Shown: positions 46,287 through 57,934 of the stretch, in pieces
Layout of the letters: each line of letters opens with the position of its first letter
Numbering within the stretch: the stretch's first letter is position 1
From: Stomoxys calcitrans
Taxonomy: Eukaryota > Arthropoda > Insecta > Diptera > Muscidae
DNA: 64,000 nt
Reading direction: 5' to 3'
NCBI RefSeq assembly: GCF_963082655.1
Contig: NC_081555.1
Location: 152,949,378 to 153,013,377 of the forward strand
Position numbers and translations under genes: made by a program
The notes under the pieces: generated by a model
Database searches by the model: none
Told to the model about the DNA's origin: nothing
Seen by the model: only the letters and a program-made list of their open reading frames with translations

Positions 46287-47395
46287 AAAATGCCAGTGGG
46301 AAATTGCTGCGCAAGCAGGCAAGAACTAGGCTTGCCAGAGTACTTAGACGCGAAAAATGTTTGCATAAACAGGGTCTTCGTGCCAAAGTTGTTGCTTCTC
46401 CAAGGGGAAGTAAAAGCTTTTGGTCGTTTGTGGAAAAAATGAAGGGCAACTCATCGGCTATCTCGACACTCATTAAAGTCGACCAGATATTCACAGTCTC
46501 AGTTGATACGGCTTTCCTGTATGCGGGAAATTCTTCCCTGCCGATAAGCGATCAACTACTCTCCGTTATTGAAGACGTTTCTAGTTCCGGACCTCAGATA
46601 TATTTCCGAATACGTGGAGTCAAAAGGAATTTTTGCAGATTTCGACGTAAATATATCCCCGGGCCCGGATCATTTGTTTTATGGTCATTTGTTTTATGCA
46701 ACTGTTCTTCGACGCACCGTAGCGCAGAGGTTAGCATGTCTGCCTTTGACGCTAAACGCCTGGGTTCAAATCCCGGCGAGATTATCAGAAAGATTTTCAG
46801 CGGTGGTTTTCCCCTCCTGATGCTGGCAACATTTTTCCCCTCCTGATGCTGGCTACTATGCCCCATATAACATTTCTCTCCAAAAGAGGTGTCGCACTGT
46901 GGCACGCAGCTCGCACTCGGCTATAAAAAGGAGGCCTCTTATCATTGAGCTTAAACTCAAATCGGGCTGCACTCATTGGTATGTGAGAAGTTTGCTCCTG
47001 TTCCTTAGTGGAATGTTCAAGGGCAAAATCTGGTATTTGCATTTTGTTCTTCGACGCTCGCTCGTCCTTTACACAATCTTTTCAACCTTGCTAACCATGC
47101 GGGTGTCTTCCCGGCGCGTTAGAAGATTGCAAACTTTCAGCCTATCCCCAAGAAGGGTGAGGCAACCGACTCTGCGAATTACCGACCAATTCTGAGCATG
47201 AAGATTCAATGTGATGTACGTTTATCAAAACATGTACTCGAAGTGTGAAAGGAAGCATTCAAGTGCCTGGGCTTTCTTAAGCAATGTATGAAATATTTCA
47301 CTTCCTCTGATCTTCTTAATATCTTCACTACGCACGTCATAACTCGCATATATGGGCCGGAGCTCCAAAATAATCCTTGGAGCTGCTTTAGAGTT
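46287..47395 (+). pseudogene. LINE-J (jockey-like) reverse transcriptase fragment
   Basis: 46290-46560 reads SFWSFVEKMKGNSSAISTLI, the linker before the RT domain. After a frameshift, DVNISPGPDH (about 46650-46680) matches the RT entry motif. After the SINE insertion, ANHAGVFPAR, a stop, and QPIPKKGEATDSANYRPILS (about 47140-47200) form the next RT motifs. AFKCLGFLKQCMKYFTSSDL (about 47255-47320) is the C-terminal RT region, but the segment between, including the catalytic YADD box, is missing. Non-functional, with several frameshifts. Confidence 0.78.
46716..47044 (+). mobile_element. tRNA-derived SINE with 13-bp target duplication
   Basis: The pol III A box TAGCGCAGAGG (46720-46730) and B box GGTTCAAATCC (46763-46773) lie 32 bp apart in a tRNA-like head. 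The body is GAGGTGTCGCACTGTGGCAC, GGAGGCCTCTTATCATTGAG and TATGTGAGAAGTTTGCTCCT. Target duplication TGTTCTTCGACGC at 46703-46715 and 47045-47057. TCCCCTCCTGATGCTGGC is tandemly duplicated inside. Inserted in LINE-J, so younger than it. Confidence 0.88.
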
Positions 47396-47628
47396 CGGAC
47401 TCGTCTATAAAAGGAGGCCCCTTATCACTGAGCTTAAACTTGAATCCGGCTGCACTCATTGATATGTGAGAAGTTTGCCCCTGTTCTTTAGTGGTATGTT
47501 CATGGGCAAAATTTTCAAAATCTCTTTTAAGCGGACTTCGGACTGCACTCATTGATATGTGAGAAGTTTGCCACTGTTCCTTAGAGGAATGTTCATGGGC
47601 AAAATTTGCAAAATCTCTTTTAAGCTTT
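47396..47628 (+). mobile_element. SINE 3' fragment with 93-bp tandem tail duplication
   Basis: Begins at GGACTCGTCTATAAAAGGAG. TGCACTCATTGATATGTGAG occurs at 47451 and again at 47544, with GTTCATGGGCAAAATTT following each. The head is missing. Confidence 0.7.
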
Positions 47629-47649
47629 CATATGCAGAATTGGTCCAAC

Positions 47650-48010
47650 TGTATGCCTGTCCTTCCGTCCGTCTGTCCCTCTCTCTCTCTCTCTCTCTCT
47701 CTCCCTCTCTCTCTCTCCACCTTTACGGCCGTCCATCTGTCTGTCTGTCCCTCTCTCTCCCCAACTGTCTTTCCGTTCGTCTCTCTCTCTGTCCAACTGC
47801 TTTTCTGTCCATATGTTTGTCCATCTGTCCGTCTACAAAATACTTGACAAACTCCATCTATGATCCAAGTATATTTGCATCTTTTTTCGCTTTCACATAC
47901 AGATCTGTATGCTCGTCGATCTGTATTTTCGTCTATCTGTCGTTCTTCAATAAGTATATCCATCTCTCGTTCCCTCTCTCTATCCGCCTCTCTTTCCATC
48001 TGCCTGTCCT
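47650..48010 (+). repeat. CT-rich and GTCY-like microsatellite region
   Basis: GTCC/GTCT tetramers mixed with (CT)n at 47656-47840 and 47925-48020. Open frames on both strands here come from low complexity, not coding selection. Confidence 0.8.
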
Positions 48011-49755
48011 TCTATCTTTCCGTCTACAAAGAACTTGAAAAATACGAATACATGGACCGTATCATGGCGTAACGATTAAAGGTGATCTCATTTGTACAAC
48101 AACAACAAATCATTTGGTGCAATCCGCCATCTTGCCACCAAGTTGATCGACACACATACACACCTAAAGAAATTTGTGTGTATGTGTGTATAAGTGTGCG
48201 TATAAAAATATGCGAGAAAGAAGATAACAACAAATATAATGCAAACAAAAACCTGACATCTTAATACCGTCAAACCCAACCAGCTGTTAACAGCTGTTTG
48301 CGTGAGACCACCTTTTTAAATCCGCCTTGGTTCTGTGTATATTTGAAACTGCCACATGCTGTCACTTATTAAAATTGGTAAATTTTTAATTTTTTTTGAT
48401 GTTAAATTCTTATAAAATCCAATTTTAAGAAATTTCTTCTTAAGCTCCAACTTCTCAAAGTTCTCACAATACCTTGTTAAAGTACAGTAAAGTGTCAGCT
48501 GTAACCAGGGAAATGGACAAAAAAAATTTTTTTTTTTGCTTACTTTGCAAAAAAATTTTGAGATGTCTCTCTCTCCGTAGTTTCCACCACCATGTCTGCC
48601 ATCCATTGAACAAAAGGGGCAATGAACATAGCAATTGTAGTAATATCGCACCAATTCCTACCTAGCTATGTTGTAGTCAAACATTTGAAATGTCTTTGTG
48701 CCATCACCATCAATTTGGTTGGAGAAGGACAGGAATTCTTGGTGAGAATGAATGGAGATTGCATGTATTTTTTAGCTGACATCATCACAAAGCATAGTGT
48801 AGTAGTAGTAGTAGTAGAAAGGGGGAAAGCAAGGATATCATGGAAAAAAATCCACAGGGAAGTAAAACTAGGGAAATAAGTAAAGAAAAACTGACAATTG
48901 TTCACATGACCACACCACGAAGATGATGAGGATGAGCATGAGTATGACGATGAGTGCTACTACGATGACAGCTACAGACTTCATTGGTTACAATCAAGGA
49001 ATGCCACGACTACATAAAACTCACCAAACGTACATTTATCGACGAAAGGACATGCAACCACGACAAAGGATTTTTGTTTTCTGTTGAGACTATAGCATAT
49101 TTTTATTTGAGCACTTAACAAGATGTTACTTTTGGTCCCCCTTCACAAACACTGCAGTCGAACTAGGGGTAAAGGGTGGGGAAGCAAACTACACTGGTAG
49201 TTACATCCACATTCATTTAGGATTGTAGAGAAAAACTTTTCATGTTCCCTCAATGTCTTGTAACCTCAACCTACTGCTGATGGTAGCAGCGAATTGTAAT
49301 TTGGTTTTGGAAAACAAAACCATAACATTACCACATATATTTGCGGTCTCGAAGACGAAGTTTAGCTTAATAGTTTAATCAGCAAAATTCGCTTTTACAA
49401 GAGTTATTGTGGACAATGGAGACTATTAAATAGTGTGGCATGCACAGTTTGTTGTTGTAATTGCCTAGAACAAAAGATGTAAATTGAAATCGGAACCCCA
49501 CTGCGTATGAGTGTGTGTTCATGAGAAAGGGAAGTTCATTAACCATACGCTCCCCCGGCAACAGGAGTAAAAGAAAATGCTTTAATTATTCTACATTGAA
49601 GATTGATTTCTATTGAATGAATGAATATTGTTTGGAGATATGGAAAATAAGGGTTTCCCCAGATTGCTTTACTTGAGTTCTTATATTTAGGCATATAGGG
49701 ACTTGGTCTCCAATACTAAAAACTGGAAAGATATCGCATATTGGGATGGGGAAGT
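48011..49755. other. Unique region, no supported gene
   Basis: A (GTA)n tract lies near 48799-48818. Short ORFs up to 112 codons carry no motif. Confidence 0.45.
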
Positions 49756-50335
49756 CAAGTCCCCAGAACTGTTTATATGACAGCTATATCAGGTTATGAA
49801 CCGATTTGAACCATACTTGGCACAGTTGTTGGATATCATAACAAAACAAGTCGTGCAAAATTTCACTCCAATCGGATAAGAATTGCGCCCTCTAGAGGCT
49901 CAAGAAGTCATGATCCCCGATCGGTTTATATGACAGCTATATCAGGTTATGGACCGATTTGAATCATACTTGGCACAGTTGTTGGATATCATAACAAAAC
50001 AAGTCGTGCAAAATTTCACTCCAATCGGATAAGAATTGCGCCCTCTAGAGGCTCAAGAAGTCAAGACCCAAGATCGGTTTATATGGCAGCTATATCAGGT
50101 TATAGACTGATTTCAACCATACTTTGTACAATTGTTTGAATTTATTTTAAATTTCAGCCAAATCGGATGAGAATTGCACCCTCTAGTGGCTCAAGAAGTC
50201 AAGATCCAAGATCGGTTTATATGGCAGCTATATTAAAACCTGGAGCGATATGGTTCATTTAGAATCCCAACTGACCTACACTAATAGGAAGTATTTAGGC
50301 AAAATTTCAATCAGCTAGCTTTACTGCTTCGATTC
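49756..50335 (-). mobile_element. HINE-A element, internal portion
   Basis: Three to four 153-bp units (GATCGGTTTATATGACAGCT, CACAGTTGTTGGATATCATA), then the 5' block CTAGCTTTACTGC. Both ends are missing. Confidence 0.7.
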
Positions 50336-50372
50336 GCAGATCGGTATAGATATCAGCTATCCTCTTCTTATA

Positions 50373-50969
50373 AAGGGTGATTTTTTTGAGGTTAGGATTT
50401 TCATGCATTAGTATTTGACAGATCACGTGGGATTTCAGACATGGTGTCAAAGAGAAAGATGCTCAGTATGCTTTGACATTTCATCATGAATAGACTTACT
50501 AACGAGCAACGCTTGCAAATCATTGAATTTTATTACCAAATTCAGTGTTCGGTTCGAAATGTGTTAATTCACCGTTCAGCGATGAGGCTCATTTCTGTTT
50601 GAATGGCTACGTAAATAAGCAAAATTGCCGCATTTGGAGTGAAGAGCAATCAGAAGCCGTTCAAGAACTGCCCATGCATCCCGAAAAATGCACTGTTTGG
50701 TGTGGTTTGTACGCTGGTGGAATCATTGGACCGTATTTTTTCAAAGATGCTGTTGGACGCAACGTTACGGTGAATGAACACATTTCGAACCGAACACTGA
50801 TTTTGGTAATAAAATTCAATGATTTGCAAGCGTTGCTCGTTAGTAAGTCTATTCATGATGAAATGTCAAAGCATACTGAGCATCTTTCTCTTTGACACCA
50901 TGTCTGAAATCCCACGTGATCTGTCAAATACTAATGCATGAAAATCCTAACCTCAAAAAAATCACCCTT
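50373..50969. mobile_element. MITE-N copy 2: fold-back element with 193-bp arms
   Basis: Flanked by TA (50371-50372, 50970-50971). Arms 50373-50565 and 50777-50969 are equal-length inverted copies, each containing the terminal repeat and the first codons of the transposase (MNRLTNEQRLQIIEFYYQ). The 211-bp centre keeps a piece of the catalytic domain. Confidence 0.88.
50566..50790 (+). pseudogene. Tc1/mariner-type transposase, central catalytic piece
   Basis: The frame reads FSDEAHFCLNGYVNKQNCRI, then HPEKCTVWCGLYAGGIIGPY and FFKDAVGRNVTVNE. SDEAHF holds the second catalytic Asp, and TVWCGL...GIIGPYFF is typical of the DDE core in this group. N-terminal DNA-binding and C-terminal catalytic parts are deleted, so it is inactive. 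Confidence 0.75.
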
Positions 50970-50974
50970 TATGT

Positions 50975-51905
50975 AACAAGTAAAAAGGCTTTAAGTTCGG
51001 CCGGGCCGAATTTTGGATGCCCACCACCTCGAGTATATATGTGAACAACCTTTCGTCAAAATCCAGTGGAAAAATGCATACCTTATGCCCCCATAACATA
51101 TCCAACGATTTAGACCAAATGCTTATAAGTACAAGTCATTGTTCAACCGAGAGTTCGGTCTATATGGCATCTATATCCAAATCTGGTTCGATCTGATCCA
51201 AATTGAAGACCAACATCGAAGAGCCCAACACACCTCACTGACCCAAATTTCAGCAAAATCGGAAAATAAATGCGGCTTTAATGGGCCTAAGACCTTAAAT
51301 CGGAGGATCGGTCTATACGGCAGCTATATCCAAATTTGAACCGATTTGGGCCAAAATGACGGAGGATGTCGAAGGGCCCAACGTAACTCACTGTCCCAAA
51401 TTTCAGCAAAATCGGATAATAAATGTGGCTTTTATGGGCCTAAAACTCTAATTCGGAGGATCGGTCTATATGGCAGCTATATCCAAATTTGGACCGATCT
51501 GGGCCAAATTGACGAAGGATGTCGAAGGGCCTAACGCAACTCACTGTTTCAAATTTGATCAAAATCGGGTAATAAATGTGGCTATTATGGGCCTAAGACC
51601 CTAAATCGTCGAATCGGTCTATATGGGGTCTATATCAAGGTATAGTCCGATATAGCCCATCTTCGAACTTAACCTGCTTATGGACAAAAAAATACTCTAT
51701 GCAAAATTTCAGCTCAATATCTTTCTTTTTAAAGACTGTAGCGTGATTTCAACAGACAGACGGACGGGCATGTCTAGATCGTCTTAGATTTTTACGCTGA
51801 TGAAGAATATATATACTTTATAGGGTCGGAAATGGATATTTTGATGGGTTGCATACGGAATGACAAAATGAATATACCCCCATCCTTCGGTGGTGGGTAT
51901 AAAAA
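50975..51905 (-). mobile_element. HINE-B element, both ends present
   Basis: AACAAGTAAAAAGGCTTTAA, the hairpin (here AAGTTCGGCCGGGCCGAATT) and CCCACCACCTCGAG at left. About four units, then the GTCY tract in minus form (51752-51768) and CCATCCTTCGGTGGTGGGTA at right. Begins 6 bp after MITE-N. Confidence 0.82.
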
Positions 51906-52162
51906 TCAAATTGTGTTTATTTGTAGGTTTGTTTGTTTGTTTGTATGTTTGTGTGTTCCTTATAGACTCAGAAACGGCTGAACCGATTTTCTTGAAATTT
52001 TCACAGATGGTGCACAATGACCCCGTGAAATTAGGGTACTATATTTCTTGATATCTGAAGGGGGGCGGACCCTCCTCCTAACCCTAATTTTCAGAAACGC
52101 CAGAAGATGGGTGGTGTGATTTAAGCGAAATTTCATGTGCTCTCATATAGTACCCTAAAAAT
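51906..52162 (+). mobile_element. Helitron-H 5' segment
   Basis: TTTGTTTGTTTGTATGTTTG, GGCTGAACCGATTTTCTTGA and GGGGGGCGGACCCTCCTCCT-type sequence. Stops at CTAAAAATA where HINE-A is inserted and resumes at 53356. Confidence 0.72.
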
Positions 52163-53355
52163 AACAAGTAAAAGCGTGCTAAGTTCGGCCGGGCCGAATC
52201 TTATATACCCTCCACCATGGATCGCATTTGTTGAGTCTTTTCCCGGCATCTCTTCTTAGGCAAAAAAAATGGATATAAGAAATGATTTGCTCTGCTATTA
52301 GCGCGATATCAAGATATGGTCCGGTTTGGACCACAATTAAATTATATGTTGGAGACCTGTGTAAAATGTCAGCCAATTCGAATAAGAATTGCGCCCTTTG
52401 TGGGCTAAGAAGTAAAATAGAGAGATCGATTTCTATGGGAGCTGTATCGGCCTATAGACCAATTCAGACCATAATAAACACGTATGTTAATGGTCATGAG
52501 AGAATCCGTCGTACAAAATTTCAGGCAAATCGGATAAGAATTGCGCCCTCTAGAAGCTCAAGAAGCCAAGACCCAGCTATATAAGGTTATGGACCGATTT
52601 GAACTATACTTGGCACAATTGTTGGATATAATAACAAAACACGTCGTGCAAAATTTCATTCCAATCGGATAAGAATTGCGCACTCTAGAGGCTCAAGAAG
52701 TCAAGCCCCAAGATCGGTTTATATGGCAGCTATATCAGGTTATGAACCGAATTGAGCCATACTTGGCACAGTTGTTGGATATCATAACAAAACACGTCGT
52801 GCAAAATTTCATTCCAATCGGATAAGAATTGCGCACTCTAGAGGCTCAAGAAGTCAAGACCCAAGATCGGTTTATATGGCAGCTATATCAGGTTATGAAC
52901 CGATTTGAGCCATACTTGGCACAATTGTTGGATGTCATAACAAAACACGTCGTGCAAAATTTCATTCCAATCGGATAAGAATTGCGCACTCTAGAGGCTC
53001 AAGAAGTCAAGACCCAAGATCGGTTTATATGGCAGCTATATCAAAACATTGACCGATATGGCCCATTTACAATACCAACCGACCTACACTAATAAGAAGT
53101 ATTTGTGCAAAATTTCAAGCGGCTAGCTTTACTCCTTCGGAAGTTAGCGTGCTTTCGACAGACAGACGGACGGACGGACGGACGGACGGACGGACGGACG
53201 GACGGACAGACGGACGGACATGGCTAGATCGACATAAAATTTCACGACGATCAAGAATATATATACTTTATGGGGTCTCAGACGAATATTTCGAGTAGTT
53301 ACAATCAGAATGACGAAATTAGTATACCCCCCATCTTATGGTGGAGGGTATAAAA
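52163..53355 (-). mobile_element. HINE-A element, both ends, inserted in Helitron-H
   Basis: Left: AACAAGTAAAAGCGTGCTAA, hairpin AGTTCGGCCGGGCCGAATCT, then TATACCCTCCACCATGGATC. About five 153-bp units. Right: a long GTCY tract (53158-53219 in minus form), core, (TA)n and ATGGTGGAGGGTATAAAAAT. The clearest complete family-A copy: the 15-bp subterminal inverted repeat TATACCCTCCACCAT is near-perfect at both ends. Confidence 0.87.
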
Positions 53356-53857
53356 ATAAGAATTTGGTATCCAAATTTCGGATAGGGTACCTAGGGGGGC
53401 CGCCCCACCCTAAAACCTACCAAAAAAATATTTTGACCAATCACGACAATATGGGACTCAAATGAAAGGTATTTAAGAGTAGAAAACTGATCTGATATCC
53501 AATTGTCGGACCAAGTGTTAGGGGGACCACCCCAAGCCCCAAAACACCCCTAAATCGCACATATTTACCGGCCATGGCAATATTGGACTCAAATGAAAGG
53601 TATTTGCGAGTAGAATACGAATCTGATATCCAAATGTGGGACCACGTTTCTGGGGGTCCACCCCTTCCCCTAAACAACCCCCAAACTGGACTTATTTACT
53701 GACCATGGGAATATGGGGCTTAAATAAAAGGTATATGAATGTAGAATACGAATCTGATATCCAAATATGGGACCAAGTGTTTGGGGGGCCGCCTCTCCCC
53801 AAAAACCTCTCCCATAGGGGACAAATTTAGGACCATAGCAATATGGGGCCACTTAGG
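53356..53857 (+). mobile_element. Helitron-H, continuation
   Basis: AGAATTTGGTATCCAAATTT follows on from the break at 52162, then 131-bp-class units. Joins HINE-B sequence at about 53858. Confidence 0.72.
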
Positions 53858-54225
53858 GGCTTAAGACCTTAAACCAGCAGATCGGTCTATGTGGCAGCTA
53901 TATGTAAATACGGTCCGATATGGACCATATTTGGTTTGAATATCGGGGTCCGTTTTCTTTCTGGTTAGCGAAATCTGTCAAAAAAAATCGGCTTTTACAA
54001 GCTTAAGATCCTACATCGCCAGATCGGTCTGAATGGCTGATAAATTCAAACATAGCCCGATTTAGCCCATTCAAGAACTTAATCTGCCTATAGAAGAAAT
54101 ACGAGTCAGTGCTAAATTTCAACTCAATATCTCAATTTTTAAAGACTGTAGCGTGTTTACAACTGACGGACACACAGCTATCGTTATATGATCTTAGAAT
54201 TTTACGACTATCAGGAATATATATA
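53858..54225 (-). mobile_element. HINE-B fragment
   Basis: AGCAGATCGGTCTATGTGGC, a GTAGCGTGTTTACAACTGAC block in place of the GTCY region, and the eroded core near 54190. Ends at MITE-M copy 10. Confidence 0.6.
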
Positions 54226-54461
54226 TTGGGTTGCCCAAAAAGTAATTGCGGATTTTTCATATAGTCGGCGTTGACAAATTTTTTCACAGCTTGTGACTCT
54301 GTAATTGCATTCTTTCTTCTGTCAGTTATCAGCTGTTACTTTTAGCTTGCTTTAGAAAAAAAGTGTAAAAAAAGTGTATTTGATTAAAGTTCATTCTAAG
54401 CTTATTAAAAATGCATTTACTTTCTTTTAAAAAATCCGCAATTACTTTTTGGGCAACCCAA
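54226..54461 (+). mobile_element. MITE-M copy 10
   Basis: TA at 54224-54225 and 54462-54463. Full termini. It separates the HINE-B fragment from a transposase remnant. Confidence 0.92.
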
Positions 54462-54539
54462 TATAAAGGGTAATTTTTTTAACTATTATTATAGTATTGT
54501 ATAATCAAAATGCATGCTCTGTTAAGGAAGTGCATCGCG

Positions 54540-54935
54540 CGCTTTTATGGACGATGCTAATTTTTGGCTCAATGGGTACGTAAATAAGGAGAATTTTCGA
54601 TTTTGTAGTGAAGATCAGCCAGAATCATTGAATTAACAACCAATGCATCCAGAAAAAGTGACAGTTTGGTGCGGTTTATAGGCTGCTGGCATCATTGGAC
54701 CGTACTTCTTTAAATATGATGCGGATCGTAATGTAACTGTGAATGGGGAGTGCTATCGAGAGATAATATCCCACTTCTTTTTTGACTAAATGCAAGAGTT
54801 TGACTTGCATGACATGTGGTTTAAACAAGATGATGTCACATGCCACACAGCACGCGAAACAATGGACGTTCGAGTTCGGTAAATATTTTATCTCACTTTC
54901 GGGACCGGTCAATTGGCCGCCCAGATCGTAATGTG
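54540..54935 (+). pseudogene. Tc1/mariner-type transposase remnant
   Basis: DANFWLNGYVNKENFRFCSE, a stop, HPEKVTVWCGL, a stop, AAGIIGPYFFKYDADRNVTV, then HDMWFKQDDVTCHTARETMD and GPVNWPP-like sequence in a shifted frame. It covers the catalytic core through the region before the last acid. At least three stops. Close kin of the MITE-N transposase; the left neighbour AAAGGGTAATTTTTTTAA (54465) resembles the MITE-N terminus. Confidence 0.75.
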
Positions 54936-55089
54936 GACAAATGAAACCAGATAAAAAAAATTATTTTCCCGTCATATAAGCCTGTGTTTTGGGGGAAAAT
55001 TGGCTTGTCAAAAGTCGGAAATTTTTTATAGCTCAGACAAGTAAGAGTTTGCCCAGTATCGATTTTAGGTAAACCAAGAATATTGCATA
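54936..55089. other. Short spacer
   Basis: Nothing recognised. Confidence 0.4.
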
Positions 55090-55392
55090 AGACTTGTTAA
55101 GCTATTGGAGCTTTATCAAATTATAGTCCAATTCGAACCATAAATGAAATAAAATAATATTGAAATCCATTATAGGAGTCATTGGGCAATATTTCAGTCC
55201 CTTCGGATAAGAATTATGACTTGTAGGGGCTCAAGAAACATAATGGGGAGATCGACTTATATGAGAGCTGTATCAGGTTATAGATTTACTCAGAACATAT
55301 TCGATACGTATATTGAAGGTCATGGAAGAAGTCGTTGTACAAAATGTCAGCCAATTCGGATAAGAATTGCGATCTCTAGTGGCTCAAGAAGA
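55090..55392 (-). mobile_element. Decayed HINE-A 3' units
   Basis: GGAGATCGACTTATATGAGA and AGCCAATTCGGATAAGAATT variants; no termini. Confidence 0.55.
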
Positions 55393-56152
55393 AACAACCC
55401 AACAGAACTCTTCCACCGCTTTGGACAATATGGGTATCGAATGAAAGGTATTTAAAAGTAGAGTACAAATTTGACATAAAAATTTATTCCTTGGTGTCTG
55501 AGGGTCCCCCTCCCCAAAATCCCACGCACGAATATGTTTACCGATTGGGACAATATGGGTATCAAACGAAAGGTATTTAAGAGTAGAGTACGAACTTGGT
55601 ATACAAATTTTGCCCAAAGTTTTCGGGGTGGTCTCCCACCCCCAAAAACTCCCCAGCAGGTCTCTTTCACCGCTTTGAGCAATATGGGTATCAAATGAAA
55701 GGTATTTAAAAGTAGAGTAGAAATCTGACATAATAATGGATTCCTTGGTGTCCGAGGGGTCTCCCCCTTTGGGGCGACTACCAATCCAAGCCGCCACCAA
55801 ACCCAAGAATATAAAGTAGATGTAACATACAAACTATAAAGGGAAAATACGTACCAATAGTGACAATATGGGTCTAAAATTAAAGATATTTGAGACTAGA
55901 GAACTAATCTGATATTAACGGTTCACCTCACCCCTAAATATGCCCCCATACCGGCCTTATATACCGACCATAGCAATATACGATTCAAATGAAATGTATT
56001 TGGGAGTAGACCACTAAGGTGATATCCACATTGGGGCGAATTATCTGAAAGGCCGTACCAGTACACCCAAACATGACTTGACCGAGCCAGTATAGGGTTC
56101 AGACAAAAGAAGAGTGAGAGAAGGCGCAGCGGAGCGGGCACTGTCCAGCTAG
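55393..56152 (+). mobile_element. Helitron-H 3' portion with CTAG-T end
   Basis: Units with CAATATGGGTATCAAACGAA. Ends GAAGGCGCAGCGGAGCGGGC, ACTGTCCAGCTAG at 56152, T following. Confidence 0.72.
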
Positions 56153-56195
56153 TCAAATATAAAGAAAAATGTTTTTTTCCTATAAAAGCATTTTA

Positions 56196-57636
56196 TTATA
56201 CCCACCACCAAAGGATGGGGGTATATTCATTTTGTCATTTCGTTTGCAACACATCGAAATATCCATTTTCGACCCTATAAAGTATATATATTCTTGATCA
56301 GCGTAAAAATCTAAGACGATCTAGACATGTCCGTCCGTCTGTCTGTTGAAAACACGCTACAGTCTTTAAAAATAAAGGTATTGAGGTGAAACTTTGCTCA
56401 GGTTCTTTTTTGTTCATAAGCAGGTTAAGTTTGAAGATGGGTAATATCGGACTATATCTTGCTATAGCCCCCATATACGCCGATCCGCCGATTTAGGGTC
56501 TTAGGCCAATAAATGCCATATTTATTATCCGATTTTGATGAAATTTGAGATAGTTGGATGTGTTAGGCCCTTTGACATCCTTCGTCAATTTTACTAAGAT
56601 GGGTCCAGATTTGGATATAGCTGCCATATACACCGATCCTTCGATTTAGGGTTTTAGGCCCATAAAAGCCACATTTATTATCCGATTTTGCTGAAATTTG
56701 GGACAGTGAGTTGTGTAAGGCCCCTCGACATCCTTCGTCAATTTGGCTCAGATCGGTTCAGATTTGGATATAGCTGCCATATGGACTGATCCTCCGATTT
56801 AGGGTCTTAGGCCCATAAAAGGCGCATTTATTGTCCGCTGTCGCAGAAATTTGGGACAACGAGTTAAGTTGAGCCCCTTGACATACTTCTGCATTATGGC
56901 ACAGATCGGTCCAGATTTGGATATAGTTGCCATATAGACCGATCTCTCGGTTTTAGGTTTTGGGGCCATAAAAAACGCATTTATTTTCCGATGTCGCCGC
57001 GATTTGGGGACAGTGAGTTATGTTAGGCCCTTCGACATCCTTCTTCAATTTCACTCAGATCGGTCCAGATTTGGATGTAGCTGTCATATAGACCGATCCG
57101 CTGATTTTGTGTCTTAGGCCAATAAATGCCATATTTATTATCCGATTTTGCTGACATTTGGGACTGTTAGTTGTGTTAGGCCCCTCGATATCCTTCGCCC
57201 AGATCTGTTCAGATTTGGATATAGATGCCATATAAACCGAACTGGGAACTTTAATTCTTGAGCCGCTAGAAGGCGCAATTCTCATCCGATTGAGCCGCTA
57301 GAGGGCGCAATTCTCATCCGATTTGACAGAAATTTTCTACAACGGCTTCTCTCATGACCTTCAACATTCGTGTCTAATATGGTCTGAATCGATCAATAGC
57401 TTGATACAGCTCTCATATAAACCGATCTCCCGATTTTGCTTCATGAGCCCCTACAAGGCTTAATTCTTATCCGAATTAACTGAAATATGACACAATGACT
57501 TCTACAATGGTCAGCATTCATTTATGGTCTGAATCGGACTTCAACTTGACATAGCGCATAGAACTCGACAAATGCGATCCATGGTGGAGGGTATATAAGA
57601 TTCGGCACGGCCGAACTTAGCATGCTGTTACTTGTT
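56196..57636 (+). mobile_element. Chimeric HINE: B 5' part, A 3' part
   Basis: Starts as family B (TATACCCACCACCAAAGGAT, GTCY 56330-56345, B-type units with CATAAAAGCCACATTTATTA). At about 57225-57245, within ATGCCATATAAACCGAACTG, it changes to family A units (CTTGAGCCGCTAGAAGGCGC) and ends with the A-type subterminal repeat (GATCCATGGTGGAGGGTATA), hairpin and ACTTGTTTTT. Confidence 0.8.
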
Positions 57637-57934
57637 TTTATATATTTTTGGATTACTGAGAAATCTCTCTCCTTGCAACTGTATATTCCTGTTAATAAAT
57701 TACAACATTATGGCACAATCCGATCATGAAATCTCGAATTTACCAAACATTCCAAGCATTCTTGTAATCGTTTTCCATTTCCATTCACCATGACCTGCAA
57801 CCATGTATGAAACAACAACAGGATATCATTTAATAAGGCAACATTACATTCGCCATGTGTAAGCGGCATTTCTGAAATCATGCACTAGCCATGCAGTCGT
57901 CGTAATGTGACATTCGTCGTCAACATAATTATTT

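Noticed and set aside
46716..46790. A genuine tRNA gene
   Set aside because: A and B boxes are present, but the acceptor and anticodon stems do not pair properly and the sequence continues into a repeated SINE body with target duplication.
46274..46846. 190-aa ORF as a host gene
   Set aside because: It starts in a MITE-M, runs through LINE-J pol sequence and ends in a SINE.
47559..48038. 159-aa Leu/Ser-rich ORF and overlapping minus-strand Arg/Glu ORF
   Set aside because: Both come from CT/GTCY low-complexity sequence following a SINE tail.
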